NCBI GenBank assembly: GCA_028284445.1
Contig: JANQRS010000068.1
Location: 310,616 to 374,615 of the forward strand
Source: Calditrichia bacterium
GTDB lineage: Bacteria; Calditrichota; Calditrichia; RBG-13-44-9; J075
Length of the DNA: 64,000 nt
Reading direction: 5' to 3'
Every line of letters starts with the position of its first letter. Within the stretch, counting starts at the first letter, position 1. Shown here one piece after another: positions 26,898 through 36,338 of the stretch. Under the pieces are notes generated by a model. The model made no database searches. It saw only the letters and a list, made by a program, of their open reading frames with translations, and was not told the origin of the DNA. A program made the translations under genes and the position numbers.

Positions 26898-29294
26898 GTG
26901 TTTAGCAATTACCTGAAAGTGACGCTTCGAAATTTTCGTAAATCTCGCCTATACACTCTCATCAATATCTTTGGTCTGGCAACCGGTTTGACCTGCTGCC
27001 TGCTTATTTTGCTATATATCCAGACGGAGCGCAGCTTCGATACCTTTCACGAGAATGCCGAAAATATTTATCGCATGACCACCAAAAATGAATTTCCGGA
27101 TCGGACCACCTACTATGCAAACACGCCTTTTCCGCTAGCCCCGCAATTTAAGGCAGACTATCCTGAGGCAGAGGCTGTAGCGAGAGTGTTCTTTGCCGGC
27201 GAGCGCCTGATTGAAGTGGACGACAGGCAATTTTATGAAGAGGGATTTGCGTTTGCTGATGCTGATTTCCTTAAGATTTTTACCTTTCCGATCATATCCG
27301 GTGAAAAGGAAACGGCGCTCACCAGCCCGCGTACCATTCTGCTGACGGAGAGTTTCGCCCGTAAATATTTTGGGACGGAAGACCCAATTGGAAAAGTTTT
27401 GAGAATTGACAATCAATACGACCTGGTCGTAAACGGAATTATGGCGGACGTGCCGGCAAATTCGCACATGAAGTTTAACGTCTTGGCTTCTTTTGAGACA
27501 CTCTATCACGAAGACATTGGTTTATCTCTCGAACGTTGGGGCTCCTTTACAACTTCATATTCCTATATGCGGCTTGCCGAAGGCGCAAAAATTGAGGACC
27601 TGCAGAAAAAATCCGAACACATTTTTGAAGAACATAGCACTGATCTCGCCGGATTTAAGCGCACTCTCTTATTGACACCGCTGCTGAAAATTCATTTCGA
27701 TTCTCCGGCCATCAATGAGATTGAGGCTGGAAATACAGAGGCAAATCTGTGGGTAATTGCCACGATTGGCCTGTTCATTTTACTGATCGCCTGTTTTAAT
27801 TTTATGAATCTGGCCACTGCCCGATCAATGAAACGAGCGCGTGAAGTCGGCGTGCGAAAAGTGGTTGGTGCCGGTCGCAACCAATTGATTTTTCAGTTCC
27901 TTGGTGAATCGTTTTTCATGGTAGCTGTTGCCTGGGCGCTGGCATTGATATTTGCCGAATTTGCATTGCCGTATTTCTCCGCCTTGCTCGGTGTTGAAAT
28001 GGCGCTTTTTGTGCCGGAAAATATATCGCTGCTAATCATATTTGCGGCAATAACCATTGCTGTCGGTGTATTGGCTGGTAGTTATCCTGCGCTGTATTTA
28101 TCGGCTTATCGCCCGATAGCGGTGTTAAAAGGCGGGAATCGCAATTCACCCGCCCATGATAAAGCCTTGCAAATTCGTAAAGTGCTGGTGACGATACAGT
28201 TTAGTTTGTCCATCATGCTGATCATCGGCACTTTTGTGGTTGTGCAGCAACTGAGCTATATGCAAAATGCCGGCCTGGGCTTTACCCAGGAGTTGATCGT
28301 GAATATACCGATTTACGATACGGATGACCATGAACCGCTGCGGGCGGAGTTGCTGGCGCACCGCGGTGTTCGCTCAGCCACCGCTTCCATGAAGGCGCCA
28401 ATTGGCAGTAGCGGTATTAGTGTGAGCGCATTCCGGGGACATCGCGAAGAAGGAGATCGATTTTATATCGATCTGAATTTCATCGATGGTCATTTTATGG
28501 AACAGTTCGACTTGCAGTTGCTCGCCGGTCGCGATTTTGCCAACGCAAGTCCGGCAGATACCAATCGCCATATCATTGTTAATGAAGCGGCTTTAAAGGA
28601 ACTGGGAATTTCTAATCCCGCTGACGCCGTTGGGCATGTCTTGCCGACCGGCTTTCGCAGCCTGGATCTCGAAATTGTTGGCGTAGTGAAGGACTATCAT
28701 ACCGGATCGCTGCACGGCCCGATTAAGCCGCTTGGGATGATGCACTGGTCAAACTATTATTGGCAAATTGCCGTTCAGGTTGAACCCAATAACCTGCGTG
28801 AAACCATGACCGGTATTGAAGGCATTTGGTCAAAATACTATCCACAGTATCCTTTCCGCTACACATTTTTGGACGAATTCATCGCTCACCTGTATTCAGC
28901 TGACGAACAAGTTCGTACCACCTTGAGCGTCTTTTCCGTATTGGCTATTCTGATTGCTTCACTGGGGTTACTCGGTTTAACCGCCTATGCTGCGGAACAA
29001 CGAACCCGCGAAATCGGCATTCGCAAAGTGCTGGGGGCTACCGTGACCAACATTCTTGCCTTAATGTCGAAGGATTTCCTGCTCTTGATAACAATTGCTG
29101 GTGTATTGGCAGGCCCTCTATCTTATTTCCTGATGAATCACTGGCTGCAAAGCTTTGCCTATCGCATCGAGATTTCCTGGTTTACGCCATTATCAGCATG
29201 TGTGGTGGTATTGGTAATTGCACTGGCGACTACCCTTATCCAGACTTTGCAGAGCGCGTCCATTAATCCGGTAGAGGCTTTGCGCAGCGAATAA
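26898..29294 (+). CDS. ABC transporter permease, MacB/FtsX type (second copy)
   Basis: 798 residues with the same plan as the permease at 14.2 kb: N-terminal FSNYLKVTLRNFRKSRLYTL, a MacB-like core, FtsX block with REVGVRKVVGAGRNQL, a second core, and a last FtsX block with REIGIRKVLGATVTNI ending NPVEALRSE. The start is GTG at 26898 with AAGGGAGA 5 bases upstream; a TTG at 26856 is unsupported. Again no ATPase gene is adjacent. A TonB-dependent receptor gene begins about 100 bases later, but nothing proves a functional link. Confidence 0.9.
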   Translation: MFSNYLKVTLRNFRKSRLYTLINIFGLATGLTCCLLILLYIQTERSFDTFHENAENIYRMTTKNEFPDRTTYYANTPFPLAPQFKADYPEAEAVARVFFAGERLIEVDDRQFYEEGFAFADADFLKIFTFPIISGEKETALTSPRTILLTESFARKYFGTEDPIGKVLRIDNQYDLVVNGIMADVPANSHMKFNVLASFETLYHEDIGLSLERWGSFTTSYSYMRLAEGAKIEDLQKKSEHIFEEHSTDLAGFKRTLLLTPLLKIHFDSPAINEIEAGNTEANLWVIATIGLFILLIACFNFMNLATARSMKRAREVGVRKVVGAGRNQLIFQFLGESFFMVAVAWALALIFAEFALPYFSALLGVEMALFVPENISLLIIFAAITIAVGVLAGSYPALYLSAYRPIAVLKGGNRNSPAHDKALQIRKVLVTIQFSLSIMLIIGTFVVVQQLSYMQNAGLGFTQELIVNIPIYDTDDHEPLRAELLAHRGVRSATASMKAPIGSSGISVSAFRGHREEGDRFYIDLNFIDGHFMEQFDLQLLAGRDFANASPADTNRHIIVNEAALKELGISNPADAVGHVLPTGFRSLDLEIVGVVKDYHTGSLHGPIKPLGMMHWSNYYWQIAVQVEPNNLRETMTGIEGIWSKYYPQYPFRYTFLDEFIAHLYSADEQVRTTLSVFSVLAILIASLGLLGLTAYAAEQRTREIGIRKVLGATVTNILALMSKDFLLLITIAGVLAGPLSYFLMNHWLQSFAYRIEISWFTPLSACVVVLVIALATTLIQTLQSASINPVEALRSE

Positions 29295-29395
29295 AACTAC
29301 TACCGGATTTCCCACCACGGAACATTTTGAACTGGCTGGCATTCCTACTATTTTAGAGGTGATTAGATTGGAACTGCTAACAGGGATCTGCTTTG

Positions 29396-31774
29396 GTGAA
29401 CGCTGGAAGTAAACTCATAATTTATCTTTGTCTTTGCCTGTGCCCTGTTACCGCAATGGTGCAGCAAAGTACGGTTGTTGTTAGTGGTTACGTACTGGCT
29501 GAAGATGGTCAGCTCCCCTTGCGCGGTTGCAATGTCGAGATTGTTGGTCAGCAGTGGTGGGCCACAACGAACGATTCGGGCTTCTTTGAAATGGACCTTC
29601 GGCCCGGTCAATACACGCTGATATTTAACTATCTTGGCTATAGCGAGCGCCGGGAAGATGTCACGGTGGTGCCGGGAAAAAACATCCGCATGACCGTAGT
29701 TCTGGAAGATACGCTCATCATGTCCGAAACAAACCTGGTCATCGATGAACGTGAATTTCGCCCCACCATTCAAACCCTCGAGCAGGTTGACATCAAGCGA
29801 ATGCCGACGGTATACAACGATGTTCTTCGCAGTATCAAAATTCTGCCCGGAGTCACTTCCAACAATGAATTAAGCAGCTCCTATAATGTTCGTGGCGGTA
29901 ATCTTCACGAAAATTTGATCTATTTAAACGGCTATGAGATTTATCGCCCCTTTCTCCTCCGCCAGGGAGTAGAAGAGAATCAGTCTGTGGTTAATCCCGA
30001 TTTGGTAACGGACATCGTGTTTGACGGCGGTGCCTTTCCGGCCAATAAGGGCGATAAGCTGGCGTCGGCACTTGATGTCAATTACTCAGGTTCGGATGAG
30101 TCCGGTAGTGAGGGTATCTTACGTGCCGGTTTGATGAATACCGGTATTGCCTGGCGTAAAAATTTCGGCGACTGGCAGTGGGCGATGGGTGCCCGCTATG
30201 CCAATCCAGCTTTGTTTGTGAACCAGCTGCAAACCGGCGGCGATTATCAGCCGCGCTTCGCCGATGCGCAGATGCTGCTTGGGTATTCCAACGACAAGAA
30301 TGATGTCGAGCTATTTTTGCTGGAAGCGACCAACCGCTTTGACCTGACACCGGATCGTTGGCAGGGCAATTATCAATCTGCTCGCCTGGTGGTTCGGCAG
30401 GTGGAAATTGACTATGAAGGGCAGCAGGAATACAGCTTCCGCAATGGACTCAGCGGACTGCGCTACCGCCGTCATTTTTCGCCTACCGCACAGTTCGAGG
30501 TGTCGCTGGCCCGCTTGCGAACAGAAGAAAATGAAAACATCGACCTGGCCGGCGATGTTTGGTTTGTTGAGGAGCCCATTCAGCGGCCCGGTGAACGGGT
30601 CTTCTTGAAATCACGAACAGAATTTGCCAACAATCGCCTGGCATTGGAGCAGGATGAGATCCAACTGCATTATATTCAGCAGCTTGGCGTCAGCGGAGAA
30701 CGCGGGCAAACCAACGAAATTGAACTGGGTCTCGTCGGGCGCCGGTTAAATGTAGAAAGCCGTTTGGATGAGGCGATTAGCGAAGTCGGGGAGCAGCGCT
30801 CAGTTGAAACACCGATCCGGGTTCAGCAAACGCAATCCACCGAGTTCGTGTATTGGAGCGGCTTTGCGCAATATAGCTGGCATACCTCAAACTGGGCGTT
30901 TAATGCCGGCCTGCGCGGAGCGTGGTATGAATTCAACGATGAGTCATTCCTGAGCCCGCGTGCGCGGATTTCCTGGCGGCCAAATGATAAAAATCGTCTG
31001 AGTTTGAGTTATGGGATCTATTATCAGCCTCCGTTCATTTATGAACTTCGCGACAAGGACTTTGCTGCTGCGTCTCAGTTAAAATCGCAGCGTGCCCGGC
31101 ACTACATATTTAGCTGGGAGCGCGAGTACAATAATGGACATACCCTGCAAATAGATGTCTTTCATAAGAATCTCGATCGTTTGATTCCCTACTTCGTCGA
31201 CGAGCTGCGTCTTGATTATGAAGACGAGAACAGCCACAAGGGGTATGCGAACGGAATAGACTTTTTGCTAAAGGGAGAATTTGTAAAAGGGGTGAATAGC
31301 TGGGTTAGTTACAGTTACCTGACAACCAAAGAGCGCCGGGCTGATGAAAGCACCACTTATAAGCGACGCTTGCTCGATCAGAGTCATACTTTACGAATTT
31401 TTCTGCAGGATCAAACCGTGCAGTTACCAAACTTACAGGGACATCTACGCTTGCTTTTTGGTAGTGGCTTCCGCTACTTTCCCCGTGAAATAGTAGCTGA
31501 CCCTACAACCGGCAATCAGTTGCTGGCGGTGAATTTCGAGCGTACTGAACGTTTCAATTTATATGCCCGGGCAGACCTGGGCTTGACTTATCGGATTGGC
31601 CTCGATCCTTCGCGGCACATTCTCTTAACCGCTGAGGTATTAAATATCTTTAACAACGTCAATGCTGCATCATACGACTGGTTTCAGATTTCCCCCCAGG
31701 CCCGAATCCCGGTGCGAATCCCGCAGGTATTTACCAATCGTTTCTTGAACATCAGCGCTGAGCTGAATTTCTGA
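29396..31774 (+). CDS. TonB-dependent outer-membrane receptor with carboxypeptidase-like N-terminal domain
   Basis: 792 residues. A signal peptide (IIYLCLCLCPVTAMVQQ) is followed by a carboxypeptidase-regulatory-like beta domain (about 28-105; SGYVLAEDGQLPLRGCNVEI, then YLGYSERREDV), a plug domain (about 120-225; SSSYNVRGGNLHENLIYLNG) and a beta barrel ending in FLNISAELNF with a terminal Phe, as outer-membrane barrels do. It is likely to import a chelate, carbohydrate or peptide using TonB energy; the ligand is unknown. There is no SusD-like partner. GTG 29396 and TTG 29393 are both possible starts; AGGGA lies 7-10 bases upstream. Confidence 0.9.
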   Translation: MNAGSKLIIYLCLCLCPVTAMVQQSTVVVSGYVLAEDGQLPLRGCNVEIVGQQWWATTNDSGFFEMDLRPGQYTLIFNYLGYSERREDVTVVPGKNIRMTVVLEDTLIMSETNLVIDEREFRPTIQTLEQVDIKRMPTVYNDVLRSIKILPGVTSNNELSSSYNVRGGNLHENLIYLNGYEIYRPFLLRQGVEENQSVVNPDLVTDIVFDGGAFPANKGDKLASALDVNYSGSDESGSEGILRAGLMNTGIAWRKNFGDWQWAMGARYANPALFVNQLQTGGDYQPRFADAQMLLGYSNDKNDVELFLLEATNRFDLTPDRWQGNYQSARLVVRQVEIDYEGQQEYSFRNGLSGLRYRRHFSPTAQFEVSLARLRTEENENIDLAGDVWFVEEPIQRPGERVFLKSRTEFANNRLALEQDEIQLHYIQQLGVSGERGQTNEIELGLVGRRLNVESRLDEAISEVGEQRSVETPIRVQQTQSTEFVYWSGFAQYSWHTSNWAFNAGLRGAWYEFNDESFLSPRARISWRPNDKNRLSLSYGIYYQPPFIYELRDKDFAAASQLKSQRARHYIFSWEREYNNGHTLQIDVFHKNLDRLIPYFVDELRLDYEDENSHKGYANGIDFLLKGEFVKGVNSWVSYSYLTTKERRADESTTYKRRLLDQSHTLRIFLQDQTVQLPNLQGHLRLLFGSGFRYFPREIVADPTTGNQLLAVNFERTERFNLYARADLGLTYRIGLDPSRHILLTAEVLNIFNNVNAASYDWFQISPQARIPVRIPQVFTNRFLNISAELNF

Positions 31775-31865
31775 TAGTATCGTTTATAGACATCCCGCGG
31801 TAAAAAAACGAACCCCGGCTATTGACACTTTATCGCTACGCGATATTCTATGGTGAAAAGAAAAT

Positions 31866-31914
31866 ATTCGTCATTCGTCATTCGTCATTCGTCATTCGTC
31901 ATTTGTCATTTGTC
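31866..31914 (+). repeat. Heptamer array (ATTCGTC)n, copy 1
   Basis: Five perfect ATTCGTC units and two ATTTGTC units in tandem. The array is preceded by GTGAAAAGAAAA, which also precedes the second array at 60268, so the repeat is part of a larger dispersed element. It lies in the 280-base gap between receptor and esterase genes, in which I see no gene. Confidence 0.92.
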
Positions 31915-32057
31915 ACCGCCACCAATTTCCAATCTCTCGTTTGCCCAATTGCCTATTTGCTTATTTGCAGATTCAAAGATTTGCCAACTGCGACAAACCT
32001 CCTGCTTCAGGCATTGATTAGACTTGGAAAAATGACGTGATCTGAATATAATAGTTG

Positions 32058-33068
32058 ATGGATGACAAAATGGCCTTTTCCGGCTTGAGTGGAACAGCAA
32101 CCCGCGAAACCTTCTTCAGCAAATCTCTTGGTGTCGATAAATCATTTATTCTATACCTACCGCCCGGATACGATGCAACCTCCGATTGCTATCCGGTTTT
32201 GTACCTCTTTCGCGGCCATGAAAACGAGTGGTTTAATCCAGCGCAGGACCCGACCCGTGAGGGACAGGCAGTTCAGCATTTACTGGATCGAATGATTAAC
32301 GATGGAGAAATTGATCCCTTAATCGTTGTTGGTGCCGGCCTGACTTCTGATGATGGTCAGATTTATGGCCTTGGCGTCAACTTCCTAAACCCGGATCATG
32401 CTGCAAAGCATGAAGGCGTTGGCAGCGGCCGATTTGAGGATTTCATCACGAAAGACCTCATTCGCCATATTGATTCGAACTGGCGAACGATACCGGATTA
32501 TCGTTTTCGCGGCAGCGATGGCTTTTCCCTCGGTGGGTATACCTCCGTCATGCTGGGAGTCAAACATCCACGTCTTTTTTCATCCACCGGCAGCTATGAT
32601 GGCAGCCACATGTTTTATGACATGAAAGATCCGCGTAAGCCGCGTGGTGAGAATAATGACGACCTCTGGTGCCGGCGCGACAGCATGTTTGCGGCGGTAT
32701 TCCGTAAGCCCGGCAAGCGCGCTTATAGTGCTGAACATCTCCGTGCTTACAATCCCCTGAATATACTGGAAGATTACAGCAAAAAGGACAAACGACGCCT
32801 TTCTCGCAATTGCTTCTACGTGACGACAGCGGCGAACGATGGTTTCCAGGGCAATCGTGATCGCGGCATTCACCTGATGACCATTCTGCAGCAGCATGGC
32901 ATCGAAAATAAGGCGGAAAGCCTGATTTTAGCGGATGATGCTGCCCATACCTGGAAATGTGCTGATCAGCATTTGGCGGCAACGCTACCGCTGCACTCCG
33001 CTCATTTCAGCAGGAATATCCGTCGCTTCAAAAAATCCCGCCTCAAGCACCGAGCCGTGAAAATTTAA
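32058..33068 (+). CDS. Putative esterase, alpha/beta hydrolase (esterase D-like family)
   Basis: 336 residues from ATG 32058 (TTG 32055 is adjacent). The N-terminal beta sandwich-like start leads to SFILYLPPGYD and YPVLYLFRGHENEW, typical of the esterase D/Fes-like family. The nucleophile elbow is GFSLGG at about residue 160, and a late HTWK supplies a plausible catalytic His. No signal peptide is seen, so the enzyme should be cytoplasmic. The substrate is unknown. The C-terminus is basic (RRFKKSRLKHR). Confidence 0.82.
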   Translation: MDDKMAFSGLSGTATRETFFSKSLGVDKSFILYLPPGYDATSDCYPVLYLFRGHENEWFNPAQDPTREGQAVQHLLDRMINDGEIDPLIVVGAGLTSDDGQIYGLGVNFLNPDHAAKHEGVGSGRFEDFITKDLIRHIDSNWRTIPDYRFRGSDGFSLGGYTSVMLGVKHPRLFSSTGSYDGSHMFYDMKDPRKPRGENNDDLWCRRDSMFAAVFRKPGKRAYSAEHLRAYNPLNILEDYSKKDKRRLSRNCFYVTTAANDGFQGNRDRGIHLMTILQQHGIENKAESLILADDAAHTWKCADQHLAATLPLHSAHFSRNIRRFKKSRLKHRAVKI

Positions 33069-33093
33069 CTATCATCCACCCTGATCGCTGCTT

Positions 33094-33118
33094 ATACTAA
33101 GTGCTGATCACTTAGTAT
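33094..33118. promoter_or_regulatory. Perfect 10-bp inverted repeat in the leader of the HD-domain gene
   Basis: ATACTAAGTG and CACTTAGTAT are exact reverse complements separated by CTGAT. No T-run follows, so it is not a standard terminator. It ends just before the ribosome site (GGAGA) of the HD gene, so it could be an operator or an RNA hairpin that controls access to that site. Confidence 0.65.
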
Positions 33119-33135
33119 GATGGAGAACTGTATTC

Positions 33136-33690
33136 ATGAAGTCGCGTGAAGAGTGTTATGAATTATTAAGCGAATACACCAAAAAAGAGTCGCTGATCAA
33201 GCACGCCCTGTCTGTGGAAGCAGCGATGAAAGCCTATGCCCGCCGTCTTGGTGGTGATGAAGCGGAGTGGGGAAACGTTGGTTTACTCCACGATTTTGAT
33301 TACGAAAAATATCCAACGCTGGATGATCATCCCATGCGCGGGGCAGAAATTTTGGAAGAGCGCGGGTATCCCCGGCACTGGATTAAGGCGATTCTCGGGC
33401 ATGCGCATCATACCGGTGTCGAACGCGATACCCCGATGGCCAAAGCGCTGTTTGCTGTAGATGAGCTGTGTGGATTGGTAACTGCTGTTGCTTATGTTCG
33501 CCCAAGCCGCAAAGTTGCTGATGTAAAGGTCAAATCCGTCAAAAAGAAGATGAAAGACAAGGCCTTTGCGGCAGCTGTCAGCCGCGATGATATTCGCAAT
33601 GGCGCTGAAGACCTTGGTGTCGAGCTCGACGAACACATCCAGGTTGTGATTGAGGCAATGCAGAGCGTTGCTGACGATTTGGGGTTATAG
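33136..33690 (+). CDS. HD-domain phosphohydrolase (HDIG type)
   Basis: 184 residues. Histidines and aspartates of the HD fold are present: LIKHALSVEAAM (first His), GLLHDFDYEKYP (HD pair), then HAHHTGV and AVDELCGLV (last Asp). Proteins of this length act on nucleotides or other phosphate esters; the substrate is unknown. GGAGA lies 10 bases before the ATG, and a perfect inverted repeat lies just upstream, which suggests specific control. Confidence 0.85.
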   Translation: MKSREECYELLSEYTKKESLIKHALSVEAAMKAYARRLGGDEAEWGNVGLLHDFDYEKYPTLDDHPMRGAEILEERGYPRHWIKAILGHAHHTGVERDTPMAKALFAVDELCGLVTAVAYVRPSRKVADVKVKSVKKKMKDKAFAAAVSRDDIRNGAEDLGVELDEHIQVVIEAMQSVADDLGL

Positions 33691-33722
33691 AGACCTCGCA
33701 TCTAACTTTTCTTCCACCTGAT

Positions 33723-33767
33723 ACATCCCCCTGTATCACCCTTTCAAAGGGCTGCCGGGGGATGTCT
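33723..33767. repeat. Intergenic palindromic repeat, family A, copy 4
   Basis: ACATCCCCCTGTATCACCC with CAAAGGGCTGCCGGGGGATG. The arms pair with some mismatches. It follows the HD gene. The rest of the 297-base gap to the YceI gene should hold the promoter of the oxidase locus, but I see no confident promoter. Confidence 0.82.
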
Positions 33768-33987
33768 TTTTTCCCCTCCTCTTTTCCTGCCACATTTTTA
33801 CCACAGCTAAGTATTTCGCACCGAAAACGGCCATTTGTGACGTTTTGTGGCACATTTTATGGTTTATTGCTAGCTCCTGTAAGTAATTGTTCTGAATGAG
33901 CTTCAGGTGTGTTTCCACTTCCGGTACAGTTCTGGCCTTAATATGAAGTAGGAAACAAGAACCTGAATCAAAAAGGAGGCCTGAAAA

Positions 33988-34614
33988 ATGAAAAACTTGA
34001 TTGCCATCTTCAGCGTCTCGCTGATAATGATTTCTCTCGCAAGCGGGCAAAGTAAGTGGGAACTGGATGAGCATCACTCTTCAGTGGTTTTTGCCGCCGA
34101 ACACATCGTGCTGGTAAAAGAAGCTGCTGATGCAGAAGCAGATTTCTACAATGTTGGGAAAACCGAAGGTCGTTTCGGTGATTTCGACATCACCTTTAGA
34201 CAGTCCGGCAACGAATTGGAGAACAGCAAGGTCGAGGCCCTGATTGATATGGGCAGCATGACTACAGAAAATATGGTCCGTGACCATCACTTACGATCAG
34301 CTGACTTCTTCCATGTGGACAATTTTCCTAAAGCCAGTTTCGTAAGTAGCACAGTGCGCAAGATGGAAGGAAACAAATACGAAATGCGCGGCGAATTGAC
34401 CATCAAAGATGTCACTCGTCAAGTGGTATTTGAACTGGTCCTCAATGCTCGCACCGAAAACGCCCTTGGTGAGGAATACCTCTCGCTGGTCGCAACAACA
34501 GTGATTAATCGTCATGATTTTGGACTTGGCTGGAGTCAGCTAATTGAAGCCGGCGCCTTCAGAATTTCTAACTACGTCACTTTAACGATCCAGGCAAATC
34601 TGCGCCGGGTGTAG
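33988..34614 (+). CDS. YceI-family periplasmic protein
   Basis: 208 residues. Signal peptide MKNLIAIFSVSLIMISLASG, then the YceI lipocalin-like barrel with WELDEHHSSVVFAAEH, SADFFHVDNFPKASF and GELTIKDVTR. YceI proteins bind polyisoprenoids or amphiphiles in the periplasm and are often induced by stress or linked to respiration. A strong ribosome site (AAGGAGG) precedes the ATG. It heads the run of genes that continues into the cbb3 oxidase locus. Confidence 0.92.
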   Translation: MKNLIAIFSVSLIMISLASGQSKWELDEHHSSVVFAAEHIVLVKEAADAEADFYNVGKTEGRFGDFDITFRQSGNELENSKVEALIDMGSMTTENMVRDHHLRSADFFHVDNFPKASFVSSTVRKMEGNKYEMRGELTIKDVTRQVVFELVLNARTENALGEEYLSLVATTVINRHDFGLGWSQLIEAGAFRISNYVTLTIQANLRRV

Positions 34615-34633
34615 CGCAAAGAGGATGAAGAAC

Positions 34634-35896
34634 ATGAAAAGCAAATGGCGTCTATGGATTGCAGCTGTGCTGTTAGTTGGGATCTTACCCAACTATGCGC
34701 AGGATAGCTGTCACACTGAGCTCATGGATACATTTGAGTTGCCCTATCAGGAAAGCGGTAGTATGGATCAGGTAAAAATCTGGTATGATTATGCGCGGGA
34801 TGCTTATGTCTCGGCCAATCACACCAAGGCGACGCATCGCTTTCAGGATGCGATCAAATACTACTGGAAGGTGATTCAGAACGACAAGGACGGGCTCTTG
34901 AAGGTGTCCTATTCGAGACTGACAGACAGCTATCGCAAATTAGGCAGACCGGATAGTGCGCTTGTTGTTGTTCAGCTGGGCCTGAAGAAGCATTCGCAAT
35001 CGGCTACACTGCACTATATGGCCGGGCAATTATGGAAAGCCAGTAGTACGCCGGAATGTGCCGTGCCGCATTATCAGTTCCTGGCTCAGCAGCCCGGTCT
35101 GGATGCTGATACGCGCAAGCGTTATTGGGCAGTCCTGGTGAACTTGTATTTGCAAATGGAAGATGAGCGATGCGTTGATGCCCAACAGGAAATAGTGAAT
35201 CTCGATCCACAAAATGCGCAAGAGGCGACGCGATTGGCGCAGCTGATGGAGCAGTTTGGCTTTGATGCTATTGAGGCGCTGGAAACCGCCTGGCGCATCA
35301 ACCCGCAAGATCCGGGCAGCGCCCGTCGCTACGGTGTTGCCGTTTATGAGCGGGGAGAGTATCAAAAAGCCGTGCCGGCTTTTCAACAGGTGATTGATCA
35401 ATCACCGGAAAACATTGAGGCTCGCAGCTACCTGGCGCGCTCTTATGAAGGTTTGGATCAGTTGAAGATGGCGGCATCGCTGTATCGCGATATCCTCGCG
35501 CTTAAGCCGAACAGCATTAATTCGCTCTGTGCCCTCGCATCTGTCCATGGGCGCCAGGGGCAGTTCGCACGCGCACGCCTTTTGATCAATAAGGCCATAA
35601 AGGCGGATCCCACGGCTGGTTTACCGCATATGGTTATGGGCGAGATCTACGAAAATGCTGTCACGCGCTGTAATCGCAGTCGCGACACAGAAGGTTACAG
35701 CTACGACGACAAGCTGGTTTTTGAATTGGCCATTCGCGAATACGGCAAAGCTGCTACCAAAGATCCCAATTATCGCGGTCAGGGGCAGCGGCGGGTGCGC
35801 GACCTTGCGCCGCTAAAACGGACGATTGAAGACAAACACATGCATCAACGTGATACAATCAAAGATCCGTGCTACGCATGGATCGGAAAATCCTAA
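34634..35896 (+). CDS. Secreted TPR-repeat protein
   Basis: 420 residues. Signal peptide MKSKWRLWIAAVLLVGILPNYA, then tetratricopeptide repeats through most of the length, for example AVPAFQQVIDQSPENIEARS, AASLYRDILALKPNSINSL and ARLLINKAIKADPTAG. ATG 34634 is preferred because GAGGA lies at a proper distance; ATG 34625 abuts the GAGG. TPR proteins are scaffolds; a role in periplasmic assembly of the downstream oxidase is possible but unproven. Confidence 0.85.
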   Translation: MKSKWRLWIAAVLLVGILPNYAQDSCHTELMDTFELPYQESGSMDQVKIWYDYARDAYVSANHTKATHRFQDAIKYYWKVIQNDKDGLLKVSYSRLTDSYRKLGRPDSALVVVQLGLKKHSQSATLHYMAGQLWKASSTPECAVPHYQFLAQQPGLDADTRKRYWAVLVNLYLQMEDERCVDAQQEIVNLDPQNAQEATRLAQLMEQFGFDAIEALETAWRINPQDPGSARRYGVAVYERGEYQKAVPAFQQVIDQSPENIEARSYLARSYEGLDQLKMAASLYRDILALKPNSINSLCALASVHGRQGQFARARLLINKAIKADPTAGLPHMVMGEIYENAVTRCNRSRDTEGYSYDDKLVFELAIREYGKAATKDPNYRGQGQRRVRDLAPLKRTIEDKHMHQRDTIKDPCYAWIGKS

Positions 35897-35911
35897 ACAG
35901 GAGGTGAGATC

Positions 35912-36316
35912 ATGAACAACAAATTCAGATTTATCTCCATGCTGGCCATCGTTATTGTCCTGGCCTGGGCAAGTTTAGCCTATGCCGGCACAGCACAGGA
36001 TTCCTTATCCAACGAGGCGCTTGGCGATACAACTATTGTTTACGAATCGGTAGATGTCATTGTTGAGTTCGAGTGGACGGATTCGGAAAGCTACGAAGCG
36101 ATTAACCTGATGGTGTTTTACAAAGGCACAGTTGCCACAAAATTTACACTCGTAGAGGAGGATCGTGGATATATCAGTGCCAGCGGTAGTAGCTACGTTT
36201 CCGGAATGCGCAAAATATGCGACTACGATTTGTTGAAGGGAATGAGAATTTTGGTCTTTGATAATGAAAGCGGCGAATTGATTCGCACTTTCAATAATAC
36301 ACATTTGAATATCTAA
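35912..36316 (+). CDS. Small secreted protein of unknown function
   Basis: 134 residues with a signal peptide (FISMLAIVIVLAWASLAYA) and a strong AGGAGGTGAG ribosome site. The mature part of about 105 residues appears as a single beta domain ending LIRTFNNTHLNI. No family recognised. It lies 15 bases after the TPR gene and 22 bases before the TauE/SafE-like gene, so it is inside the oxidase operon. Confidence 0.7.
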   Translation: MNNKFRFISMLAIVIVLAWASLAYAGTAQDSLSNEALGDTTIVYESVDVIVEFEWTDSESYEAINLMVFYKGTVATKFTLVEEDRGYISASGSSYVSGMRKICDYDLLKGMRILVFDNESGELIRTFNNTHLNI

Positions 36317-36338
36317 CTGGTATACATCGGAATCCTGA

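Noticed and set aside
31866..31914. Heptamer array considered as CRISPR or phage attachment core
   Set aside because: Units are 7 bases and contiguous with no spacers, and no integrase or cas gene is present.
33838..33860. TGGCAC sequence upstream of yceI as a sigma-54 promoter
   Set aside because: There is no TTGC at the required distance after it.
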